Shown one piece after another: positions 44,512 through 51,633 of a stretch of DNA of 64,000 nucleotides (position 1 is its first letter; each line of letters opens with the position of its first letter). The notes below the pieces were generated by a model, which did no database searches, was not told the DNA's origin, and saw nothing but the letters and a program-made list of their open reading frames with translations. Origin of the DNA: Reichenbachiella carrageenanivorans (GTDB taxonomy: Bacteria > Bacteroidota > Bacteroidia > Cytophagales > Cyclobacteriaceae); NCBI RefSeq assembly GCF_025639805.1, contig NZ_CP106735.1, forward strand, positions 1,552,001 to 1,616,000, given 5' to 3'. Both the position numbers and the translations under genes were made by a program.

Positions 44512-44919
44512 ATGAAAAAACTAGCTGCATTTTCCTTTCTGGTCTTAATTGTTCATTTAGGCTATAGCCAAACACCAAGAGAATTTCCTTATCAAGATGG
44601 CGACACGACTTATATCATGAAGCAATATTTTATGGGTTTTTTGAAAAGAGTGGAGAACAAGCCTGATTTGGATTCTGTCAAAGCTGCTGAAATTCAGCAA
44701 GCTCATCTTGATTACATGAGCGCCAATGGCAAATCGGGTGCATTGCTTATCGCTGGGCCTTTTGGCGACGATGGTGACATGAGAGGTGTTGTGATTTACG
44801 ATGTAGCCACCAAGGCCGAAGCCGATAGCATCATTAGCAACGACCCCGCAGTAAAAGCTGGCCGACTCGCTATAGAAGTTCACCCTTGGTGGGCAGCTAA
44901 AGGGAGCCGACTAAAGTGA
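44512..44919 (+). CDS. Exported YCII-like domain protein
   Basis: 135 residues from ATG 44512 (MKKLAAFSFLVL), with a signal peptide cleaved after GYSQ. An ATG-less upstream extension to 44440 is rejected because it precedes the signal peptide. The mature domain has the ferredoxin-like YCII pattern: YIMKQYFMGFLKR, QQAHLDYMSANGKSGALLIAGPFGDDGDMRGVVIYD, AEADSIISNDPAVKAGRLAIEVHPW. YCII proteins are small dimeric enzymes of mostly unknown reaction; an exported form is unusual but seen in Bacteroidota. A TATCTTGG element lies at 44480-44487. Confidence 0.83.
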   Translation: MKKLAAFSFLVLIVHLGYSQTPREFPYQDGDTTYIMKQYFMGFLKRVENKPDLDSVKAAEIQQAHLDYMSANGKSGALLIAGPFGDDGDMRGVVIYDVATKAEADSIISNDPAVKAGRLAIEVHPWWAAKGSRLK

Positions 44920-44945
44920 TTAAGGAAAGGGTGAGCTAATTTTCT

Positions 44946-44953
44946 TATCTTCG
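44946..44953 (+). promoter_or_regulatory. -7 element TATCTTCG, 4 nt before the SGNH esterase ATG
   Basis: One mismatch to TAnnTTTG, ending 4 bases before ATG 44958; predicts an almost leaderless transcript. Confidence 0.45.
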
Positions 44954-44957
44954 GCGG

Positions 44958-45629
44958 ATGAATTGGTCAATTATACTCGTCGGGTTTGTTTTTTTAATGA
45001 GTTGTCAATCTCAAAAAAAGGAAACGAATACACCCATTGCATCTTCCGAAACAGCTGAACAGGTCGTTCAGCCTTCTTCTAAAAAAACTATTCTCTTCTT
45101 TGGTAATAGTATTACGGCAGGTTATAAACTCGACTTGTCCGAAGCTTTTCCTGCGCTTATTCAAGAGCGATTGGATTCGTTAGGGTTGGGTTATCGGACG
45201 GTAAATGCCGGCCTCAGTGGAGAGACTACAGCAAGTGGCAACTCACGTGTGGAGTGGGTAATGAAAAACCCAATGGACATCTTTGTATTGGAACTAGGAG
45301 CCAATGATGGGCTCAGAGGGATTAGTACTGCCGAAACAGAAAAGAACTTATCGTCTATCATAGAAAAAGTAAAACAGAAATATCCCACTTGTAAAATCAT
45401 ATTGGCAGGCATGATGATACCTCCCAATATGGGACAGGAATATGCAGATAGCTTTCAGCAGATTTACCCTGCATTGGCCGAAAAATATCAGATCCCATTA
45501 ATTCCGTTTTTACTCGAAGGTGTGGCGGGAGATCCAGCCCTCAATCTCGAAGACGGCATCCACCCCACACCAGAAGGTCATCAGATACTGGCCGAAAATG
45601 TGTGGCAAGTACTGGTCACTATATTATAA
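44958..45629 (+). CDS. SGNH/GDSL-family lipoprotein esterase (TesA/arylesterase type)
   Basis: 223 residues. Lipoprotein signal VFLMSC (Cys16). Block I FGNSITAGY with nucleophile Ser51 (GNSI replaces the textbook GDSL), block II Gly in NAGLSGETT, block III GANDGLRG and block V DGIHPTPEGH with the catalytic Asp and His. TesA-like enzymes hydrolyse short thioesters, aryl esters or lysophospholipids. The anchor puts it in the envelope. A sodium:alanine symporter gene starts 12 bases later. Confidence 0.91.
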   Translation: MNWSIILVGFVFLMSCQSQKKETNTPIASSETAEQVVQPSSKKTILFFGNSITAGYKLDLSEAFPALIQERLDSLGLGYRTVNAGLSGETTASGNSRVEWVMKNPMDIFVLELGANDGLRGISTAETEKNLSSIIEKVKQKYPTCKIILAGMMIPPNMGQEYADSFQQIYPALAEKYQIPLIPFLLEGVAGDPALNLEDGIHPTPEGHQILAENVWQVLVTIL

Positions 45630-45641
45630 CTTTTATTCCCA

Positions 45642-47018
45642 ATGATGTTAGACCTTTTACAGTCTTTAGAGAATTTTTTCACTGTCGCAGTTGGTTATGT
45701 CTGGGGTATGCCTCTGTTGATATTGCTTTTAGGAGGAGGCGTGTATTTTACTATTTATGCCCGTTTTCTTCCTTTTAGATATTTCAAACATGGCATTGAT
45801 GTACTGAGAGGCAAATATGACAATGCTGAGGAAAAAGGAGAAATCAGTCATTTTCAAGCCCTGTCGGGGCACTTGGCTGCCACGGTAGGTATGGGCAACA
45901 TCAGTGGAGTGGCATTGGCCATAGTAGCTGGAGGCCCAGGAGCTATTTTTTGGATGTGGATCAGCGCTTTGCTTGGCATTACCACCAAGTTTTTCACTTG
46001 CTCATTGGCGGTGATGTATCGAGGCAAAGATAGTCAGGGAGATTTGCAAGGAGGCCCCATGTATGTGATCAGAGAAGGCATGCCTAAGGTATGGAAACCT
46101 TTGGCGGCATTCTTTTGTGTTGCGGGATTGTTTGGTGCTACGCCCATTTTTCAGGCCAATCAAATCGTGCAGGTGACTAAAGATGTTATCCTAAGGCCGA
46201 TGGGGATGGTTGGAGAGGATGAATTGATAGTCAATATTTTGATCGGCTTAGTCATTACTTTTTTTACGGCTTTGGTCATTTTTGGAGGGTTGAAGCGTAT
46301 CGCTGATGTGGCTTCTAAACTGGTGCCAGCCATGGTGGTGGTCTACGGTCTGAGTGTTTTGGCCATTATGATTGTCAATGCATCATCTGTTTGGACTAAT
46401 TTTTTCTTGATTTTTGAAGATGCCTTTACTGCAAATGCAGTGTTAGGAGGTGCTGTTGGAGCTGTGATTATAGAAGGAGCCAAACGAGCTGCATTTTCGA
46501 ATGAAGCAGGGATAGGTACAGCTCCTATGATGCACGGGGCAGCGAAGACAGACGAGCCCATTCGAGAAGGCCTAGTAGCTATGCTTGGGCCAGTGATAGA
46601 CACGATGATTGTGTGCACGATGACAGGGCTTTGTATTTTGTCTACGGGCGTGTGGCAGGCTGGTGGGAGTGATGGAATTACCTTAACGGCTCAGGCTTTT
46701 GAATCTTCTATCCCTTATGTGGGGCATTATATTTTATTTGTTCCAGTATTGATATTTGCCTTTACCACCGTTTTCGGAATGGCTTATTACGGTAAAAAAT
46801 GTTTTTCCTACCTTTTTGGAGCCGAATACGGTCATTTGTTTAACTACTGGTATGTTTCAATTATTGTGATAGGATCTGTTTGGTCATTGGATGGGGTAGT
46901 CAATCTGATTTTTGTGATGTATGGCCTGATGGCTATACCTACCATGATATCAGCCATATACTTGTCTCCAAAAGTGTTGAAAGAAGCCAAACGCTATTTC
47001 TCGGACTTGAAGGCGTAG
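45642..47018 (+). CDS. Sodium:alanine symporter family protein (AGCS)
   Basis: 458 residues with about eleven helices. Family motifs: GGGVYFTIYARFLPFRYF, the conserved GHLAATVGMGNISGVALAI, GGPMYVIREGM and EGAKRAAFSNEAGIGTAPMMHGAAKT. Takes up alanine/glycine with Na+. The start may be the second Met (45645). Its 3' end overlaps the end of the convergent small membrane gene by 25 bases. Confidence 0.94.
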   Translation: MMLDLLQSLENFFTVAVGYVWGMPLLILLLGGGVYFTIYARFLPFRYFKHGIDVLRGKYDNAEEKGEISHFQALSGHLAATVGMGNISGVALAIVAGGPGAIFWMWISALLGITTKFFTCSLAVMYRGKDSQGDLQGGPMYVIREGMPKVWKPLAAFFCVAGLFGATPIFQANQIVQVTKDVILRPMGMVGEDELIVNILIGLVITFFTALVIFGGLKRIADVASKLVPAMVVVYGLSVLAIMIVNASSVWTNFFLIFEDAFTANAVLGGAVGAVIIEGAKRAAFSNEAGIGTAPMMHGAAKTDEPIREGLVAMLGPVIDTMIVCTMTGLCILSTGVWQAGGSDGITLTAQAFESSIPYVGHYILFVPVLIFAFTTVFGMAYYGKKCFSYLFGAEYGHLFNYWYVSIIVIGSVWSLDGVVNLIFVMYGLMAIPTMISAIYLSPKVLKEAKRYFSDLKA

Positions 47019-47317
47019 ACCGCAATGAGCCAATACCCAAGGGCAGGAAGGAGGGTGTAAGGCACAATGCCAGGAAGGAAGAGTGATCCGTACAAAATGT
47101 CGAAAGAGAAAGACCACCGTAGCCAAACCCATAATGCACAAAGGTTGCCAAGAAATAAGGTAATCACAGCTGTGATTAGAAAATAAGTCCACTTAAAAAA
47201 GTGTTTCCGTTTTAGCGCGTAAGCGAGCGTAGCGATAGAAACTAGATAGGTGACGCTACCCATAAAGGCACTAATCAAGAATATTTCGATGAGAGGAGTT
47301 GGTAATGGCTCAGGCAT
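46994..47317 (-). CDS. Small four-helix membrane protein
   Basis: 107 residues from ATG 47317, overlapping the end of the YpdA-like gene by 8 bases. Four hydrophobic helices (IEIFLISAFMGSVTYLVS, YFLITAVITLFLGNLCALWVW, LPGIVPYTLLPALGYWLIAV and a shorter one), with a Lys-rich loop. No family recognised. Translational coupling and consistent helix topology argue that it is real; the alternative is chance extension of open frame. Confidence 0.6.
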   Translation of the reverse strand: MPEPLPTPLIEIFLISAFMGSVTYLVSIATLAYALKRKHFFKWTYFLITAVITLFLGNLCALWVWLRWSFSFDILYGSLFLPGIVPYTLLPALGYWLIAVYAFKSEK

Positions 47318-48278
47318 CACTCTGCAATATTTTCTTGGTGATCATTTCTGCATGTACTCTCGAATTTTCGATAAACCACTTGTTGGTTTGCAATCCGCCA
47401 CAGACCACTCCAGCCAAAAATATGCCTGCCACGTTGGTTTCCATGGTTTCGGGGTTGTGTGCTGGAGTCTGCATATCGTCCGATCCTATTGTGATCCCTA
47501 GTGATTTCAAAAAAGTAAAACTCGGCTGATAGCCAGTCATTGCGAGCACAAAGTCATTTTCTAAATTTACTTTTCCATTGGGTGTGTCTATAGTTACCTC
47601 TGTTTTTTTAATCTCAGCAATCGAACTGTTGAAATAGGCTTTGATAGAAGACTCTTTGATGCGGTTTTCTATATCAGGTCTTACCCAGTATTTTACTCTG
47701 GGGTTGATCTCTGGTTCGCGCACGACCATGGTTACGTCCGCCCCTTTCCGATAGGTTTCGAGTGCTACGTCTACCGCAGAGTTAGCCGCGCCCACTACGA
47801 TTATTTTTTGTCCAAAATAAGGATGCGGTTCGTCGTAGTAGTGCTTCACCTTTGGCAAGTTCTCTCCAGGTACATTGAGCAAGAAAGGCAAGTCATAAAA
47901 CCCTGTGGCTATGATGAGGTTTTTGGCAACGTATTGATTCTTTTCTGTTGTAATCTCAAAATGTCCTTCTTTTTTTACTTTAGAGACTCCTTCGTATAGG
48001 TTTACCTTCAAATCCCATGAAGTAGTCACTCGTCGATAATATTCTAAGGCTTCTGCACGGGTCGGTTTATTGTTGTGTGAAATGAACGGCACACCGCCTA
48101 TTTCCAACTTCTCCGAAGTAGAAAAGAAGGTCATGTTCATGGGGTAGTTGTACAGCGAGTTGACTAGACAACCTTTTTCTAAAATCAGATAACTAAGCCC
48201 GTTTTTTTTGGCTTCTATCCCACAGGCTAGTCCGATAGGCCCAGCGCCAATAATGACTACATCTAATAGCTGATTCAT
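47310..48278 (-). CDS. ypdA: YpdA-like (bacillithiol-disulfide reductase-like) flavoprotein
   Basis: 322 residues. FAD-binding GAGPIG at 11-16, second dinucleotide motif VVGAANSAVDVALE and C-terminal AMTGYQPSF. The N-terminal YPMNMTFFSTSEKLEIGG is typical of YpdA/Bdr, which reduces bacillithiol disulfide with NADPH and has no CxxC pair, as here. Whether this organism makes bacillithiol cannot be judged from the window. First gene of a unit with the small membrane gene. Confidence 0.9.
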   Translation of the reverse strand: MNQLLDVVIIGAGPIGLACGIEAKKNGLSYLILEKGCLVNSLYNYPMNMTFFSTSEKLEIGGVPFISHNNKPTRAEALEYYRRVTTSWDLKVNLYEGVSKVKKEGHFEITTEKNQYVAKNLIIATGFYDLPFLLNVPGENLPKVKHYYDEPHPYFGQKIIVVGAANSAVDVALETYRKGADVTMVVREPEINPRVKYWVRPDIENRIKESSIKAYFNSSIAEIKKTEVTIDTPNGKVNLENDFVLAMTGYQPSFTFLKSLGITIGSDDMQTPAHNPETMETNVAGIFLAGVVCGGLQTNKWFIENSRVHAEMITKKILQSDA

Positions 48279-48287
48279 GTCGCAAAT

Positions 48288-48881
48288 TTATGATTTGAAA
48301 GCGTAAACGCCTATTGGCGTAATGCAAAAGTCCATCGGGATGTCATGCGCTTCTGCGAATGGAATTTCGTCTAGTGGAGGAGCTAGGCTCAGGCCCACTT
48401 TCAGGCAGTGGGGAGCGCAGTCAGCCAAAAACCGATCGTAGTAGCCCGCTCCATAGCCCAACCGATGTCCCTTTCGATCAAAGACAATCAATGGTATCAG
48501 TACCATTTCTAAAGCTGTAGGAGACACCAATGTGCCATACTCGGGCTCTGGAATATGGTATTTGTTTTCTTTGAGTTGTTTGTAATCTTCGAATAGATAA
48601 TGCGTGAGTTCATTGCTCGTCATGCTGCTTTTTGAAATGACTATTTGTTTGCCTTGATTTTTGAGCGACTCAATTAGTGGCCAAGTATTTACTTCCTTGT
48701 TTTTGTCTATAGACAAAAAGGAATGAATCAACAAGACGTTATGGTTTTGTAGAAAGGAGTGAAAATGAAGCAGAAGCCTTGCATTCATTCGGTCGAAATC
48801 CTTAGCCGACAGCATTTTCCTTTTGCGCAGATAGACCGTGCGATACTTTTTTTTATCAACCTTGGGTGTGGTCTCGCTCAT
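48288..48881 (-). CDS. 5-formyltetrahydrofolate cyclo-ligase
   Basis: 197 residues. KKYRTVYLRKRKMLS at the N-terminus, and the signature GHRLGYGAGYYDRFLA, with the ATP/folate-binding Arg and Lys, near residue 136-152. It converts 5-formyl-THF to methenyl-THF with ATP (folate salvage). It lies 9 bases upstream of the YpdA-like gene, so likely co-transcribed. Confidence 0.95.
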   Translation of the reverse strand: MSETTPKVDKKKYRTVYLRKRKMLSAKDFDRMNARLLLHFHSFLQNHNVLLIHSFLSIDKNKEVNTWPLIESLKNQGKQIVISKSSMTSNELTHYLFEDYKQLKENKYHIPEPEYGTLVSPTALEMVLIPLIVFDRKGHRLGYGAGYYDRFLADCAPHCLKVGLSLAPPLDEIPFAEAHDIPMDFCITPIGVYAFKS

Positions 48882-48885
48882 GTTT

Positions 48886-48893
48886 CGAAATTA
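48886..48893 (-). promoter_or_regulatory. -7 element TAATTTCG, 4 nt before the cyclo-ligase ATG
   Basis: On the minus strand TAATTTCG is followed by AAAC and ATG 48881. It is the same octamer, in the same 14-base context, as upstream of panD. Confidence 0.5.
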
Positions 48894-48996
48894 AACATTA
48901 GTTGAGAAAAGGATGGCTGGGTACTAAAAAAGAGATTTCCAGGCCGAGTTACTCGATGCCTAAAAACCCCTTTGTTGTTTTTTGTTAATCTAGCGT

Positions 48997-50199
48997 CTAG
49001 TTGATGCTTAGCATGCGTACTGTAGAAACCAAAAAGTCTGCAATGCTAGCCGCAATTTCATTGTCAGCACTTCTGCCTATGATGTAGGCGATAAATAGGA
49101 AGTATATCGCTAAGAGTATGAATGCTTTTAGTTTCCCAATATACTTAGTAGAAGTAAAGATAACGACCGCGATTACGGTCAGGATTAAGAGTAAGAAACG
49201 GAGTTCGCTACTCAAATTCACCATTTCCAAATCCATATGAATAGGGCCGTGCATGATACAGAAGATAAACAGCGGAAAGCCGAGTGCAAAACACACGTCA
49301 AAGATATTACTACCTAGTGCATTTGAAATGGCATCGTCGTACTGGCCTCTTTGGGCGTCTTTGATGGAGATGATGGTGTCTGGAAAGCTTGAGGCTGCAG
49401 AAGCCAAAACTAAGGCTACAAACATCAGTGGAATACCTAAGCCATTGAATGAGCCCAAAAACGGCACTTCATATACTTCCGCTCCCATCCATTCACAAGC
49501 TACTACTAGCAGGTAGCATACCATAGCAATGGCTAGTGTTGAAAAGAGCAAGAGTGGCCATGCGTTTTTGCCCGTTACTTTATTGTTTCTAATAAATAAG
49601 TCTTCTAGGTTGAAGGTCAGCAAACTCATGAAAAAAGATGGTGCTGGGCCACGGTCTTCTTCCTCTTCTTCCTCCTCCTCTTCTACGACAGTATCAGGAG
49701 AAACTTCTTTTTTCTGACTGCTTTTCATCGACATAAACATGTAAGTGATGTATACCACATATACGCCCATCAAGACTAAGCCATGATACCAGTCGAGGGT
49801 GTTGCCACTGATCAATACCAAGAAGATCAACTCCGTGATGATAAGTGCAATGCCATCTCGTAACATCACCTTTTTTGATACTTCTATTCTTTTGGCAAGG
49901 CCGATGCCGATAACGGCTATGACCGATACGGCAGGAATCACCATACTATTGAAAATGGCGCTGCCCGCTGTAGTACCAATACCACCTGAAAATCCATCAG
50001 CGTTTTGTAAAACAAAAAGGAAAAATAAGGAAGTGAATACTTCTGGCATCGAGCTGGCAATCGCATTGATGGATGCACCACGCACACCTTCTGAGAGGTT
50101 TCGCCCAATGTATTCAGATGCTGTCATGAAGCCATCTCCAGCTCTCCATATTACCACACAGCTTATGGCGATTAAAATCAACGGTATTATGATGCCCAT
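48997..50199 (-). CDS. Ca2+/cation antiporter (CaCA, YrbG-like)
   Basis: 400 residues with about ten helices in two halves. The inverted alpha-repeats are clear: GASINAIASSMPEVFTSLFF and GSAIFNSMVIP in the first, ASAASSFPDTIISIKDA and DAISNALGSNIFDVCF in the second. It exchanges Ca2+ for Na+ or H+ across the inner membrane. The central loop contains nine consecutive Glu (about residues 174-182) encoded by GAA/GAG repeats; such an acidic loop may sense Ca2+. Monocistronic. Confidence 0.93.
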   Translation of the reverse strand: MGIIIPLILIAISCVVIWRAGDGFMTASEYIGRNLSEGVRGASINAIASSMPEVFTSLFFLFVLQNADGFSGGIGTTAGSAIFNSMVIPAVSVIAVIGIGLAKRIEVSKKVMLRDGIALIITELIFLVLISGNTLDWYHGLVLMGVYVVYITYMFMSMKSSQKKEVSPDTVVEEEEEEEEEDRGPAPSFFMSLLTFNLEDLFIRNNKVTGKNAWPLLLFSTLAIAMVCYLLVVACEWMGAEVYEVPFLGSFNGLGIPLMFVALVLASAASSFPDTIISIKDAQRGQYDDAISNALGSNIFDVCFALGFPLFIFCIMHGPIHMDLEMVNLSSELRFLLLILTVIAVVIFTSTKYIGKLKAFILLAIYFLFIAYIIGRSADNEIAASIADFLVSTVRMLSIN

Positions 50200-50605
50200 A
50201 TATTGTATTATTTTAAGTTAAGCTCAGCGGAGCTATTATTAGCTGAAGAAAGCAGAACTCAATATATATAATGTTTTTAAAAAGCTGATTGGGTTTCTAA
50301 ATTAAAGCATTTTTTCATACTATCAGCAATCCTCAATCAAATATGTGGATTTGTTGTCTGCTAGAATGTAGGTACGTAAATGGGGCTAACCTTGGATTGC
50401 TATGCTTGAAGAATGGCTTGAAATGACCGATGCAACATTGCAACATGTAAAGATTCATCAACCGTAAATTGGTCTGGTCTGCCTATAGCGAGGGAGAAGC
50501 TTGGTTTCTTCTAATTTGTTGTTTTTTTAATGATTGACAGATTCCATATCAGTCAGCCAATCCTAATATTTTTTGTATCTTTATTTCTAAGCTAAAATAA
50601 TCTAC
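50200..50605. other. 406-base divergent gap between the antiporter and the TerB-like pair
   Basis: It should hold both divergent promoters. TATCTTTA at 50576-50583 (one mismatch to TAnnTTTG) lies 22 bases before ATG 50606. A weak AGAAgc/ttTCT hairpin followed by a T-run occurs near 50502-50527. No gene or stable RNA is recognised. Confidence 0.4.
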
Positions 50606-51019
50606 ATGGACTACCGTACTCAGATGAGCATACTCATTCAATTGGCTCTTGTCGACAATCAATTGTCGCAGACAGAAAAGCGAATGATTTATACTCTGGG
50701 AAAAGCCAATAAAATACCAGAAGTCGAACTTGATTCATTATTTAATGAGAGTCTTAGTAAAAAAAAACATGAGCTACCGCCATTGACAAATCTTTCCGAA
50801 GAGGATAAATTTGAATACCTATATCACCTCATTCAGTTGATGAAAGTGGATAAAAAGGTATATTTAAGTGAAATTAAATTTTGTGAGGAATTAGCGGAGC
50901 GACTTGGGTACAAAAAACGAGTGGTGAAAGAACTGAGTAGTCGGATTTTTGGAGATCCAGCTTTTGGCTCTAGCCGAGACACGCTCCTTACAATCATAGA
51001 AAAGCACAAACTGATTTAA
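50606..51019 (+). CDS. TerB-like protein, first copy
   Basis: 137 residues, all helical, with acidic pairs where TerB-family proteins hold metal (VDNQLSQTEK; EEDKFEYLYHLIQLMKVDKKVYLSEIKFCEELAERLGY). Clearly paralogous to the next gene (DDKFEYLFNVVQLMKIDKEVFLSEVKYCEE), so the pair is a tandem duplication. TerB-like domains are found in stress and membrane-associated modules; the role is unknown. Soluble. Confidence 0.8.
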   Translation: MDYRTQMSILIQLALVDNQLSQTEKRMIYTLGKANKIPEVELDSLFNESLSKKKHELPPLTNLSEEDKFEYLYHLIQLMKVDKKVYLSEIKFCEELAERLGYKKRVVKELSSRIFGDPAFGSSRDTLLTIIEKHKLI

Positions 51020-51063
51020 ATTTTACCATTGAATGCGCCTGCATTTATAAACCTTAATAAACA

Positions 51064-51459
51064 ATGAGCATTAAATCGCAACTAAGCATGTTGGTGAAGT
51101 TGGCCAATATAGACAACGACTTCGCTGATGACGAAAAAGACATGATTTTCATGGTGGGCAAAGCCAATGGAATTTCTGAAGAGGAAATTACTGGATTGCT
51201 TGAAAACCCTGAGCCACTGCCCCCGCTAGGTGCAATGACTGACGATGACAAATTTGAATACCTATTCAACGTAGTTCAATTGATGAAAATTGACAAAGAG
51301 GTATTTCTTAGTGAAGTCAAATACTGTGAAGAAGTGGCCGTGAAACTAGGATTCAAAAAGGCGGTAATCGCCGAGCTTTCGGCCAAGGTATACTCTGATC
51401 CAGGGATTGTGGCTAATAGAGAGTCTTTGAAGAAAGCAGTACTCAAGTACCAAAATTAA
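51064..51459 (+). CDS. TerB-like protein, second copy
   Basis: 131 residues, the diverged twin of the gene 44 bases upstream, with the same helix order and the core DDKFEYLFNVVQLMKIDKEVFLSEVKYCEE. It is more acidic (IDNDFADDEKDM). A strong terminator follows, so the pair forms its own transcript. Function unknown. Confidence 0.8.
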   Translation: MSIKSQLSMLVKLANIDNDFADDEKDMIFMVGKANGISEEEITGLLENPEPLPPLGAMTDDDKFEYLFNVVQLMKIDKEVFLSEVKYCEEVAVKLGFKKAVIAELSAKVYSDPGIVANRESLKKAVLKYQN

Positions 51460-51482
51460 TCTACACCAGATACAAACAAAAC

Positions 51483-51512
51483 AAAAAAAGGAGGGCTGAC
51501 CCTCCTTTTTTT
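51483..51512 (+). terminator. Rho-independent terminator after the TerB-like pair
   Basis: GGAGGG-CTGA-CCCTCC with seven A before and seven T after; functions in both directions. Confidence 0.92.
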
Positions 51513-51608
51513 GTGTGAAAAAAGATTCAAAAAATGGATGCTAAAAACGGTATGGTTTTAGCATCAGAGGGTAAAAAAAATACACCCTGTATAAATAGTA
51601 AAAATCCT

Positions 51609-51616
51609 TACCTTTG
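51609..51616 (+). promoter_or_regulatory. -7 element TACCTTTG of the MMPL gene
   Basis: Full TAnnTTTG match 17 bases before ATG 51634; no -33 TTG at the usual distance. Confidence 0.5.
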
Positions 51617-51633
51617 CAGATTCATTTTCGCTC

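Noticed and set aside
47700..47760. Reading the YpdA-like protein as a thioredoxin reductase
   Set aside because: There is no CxxC active-site pair; the N-terminal sequence fits YpdA/Bdr better.
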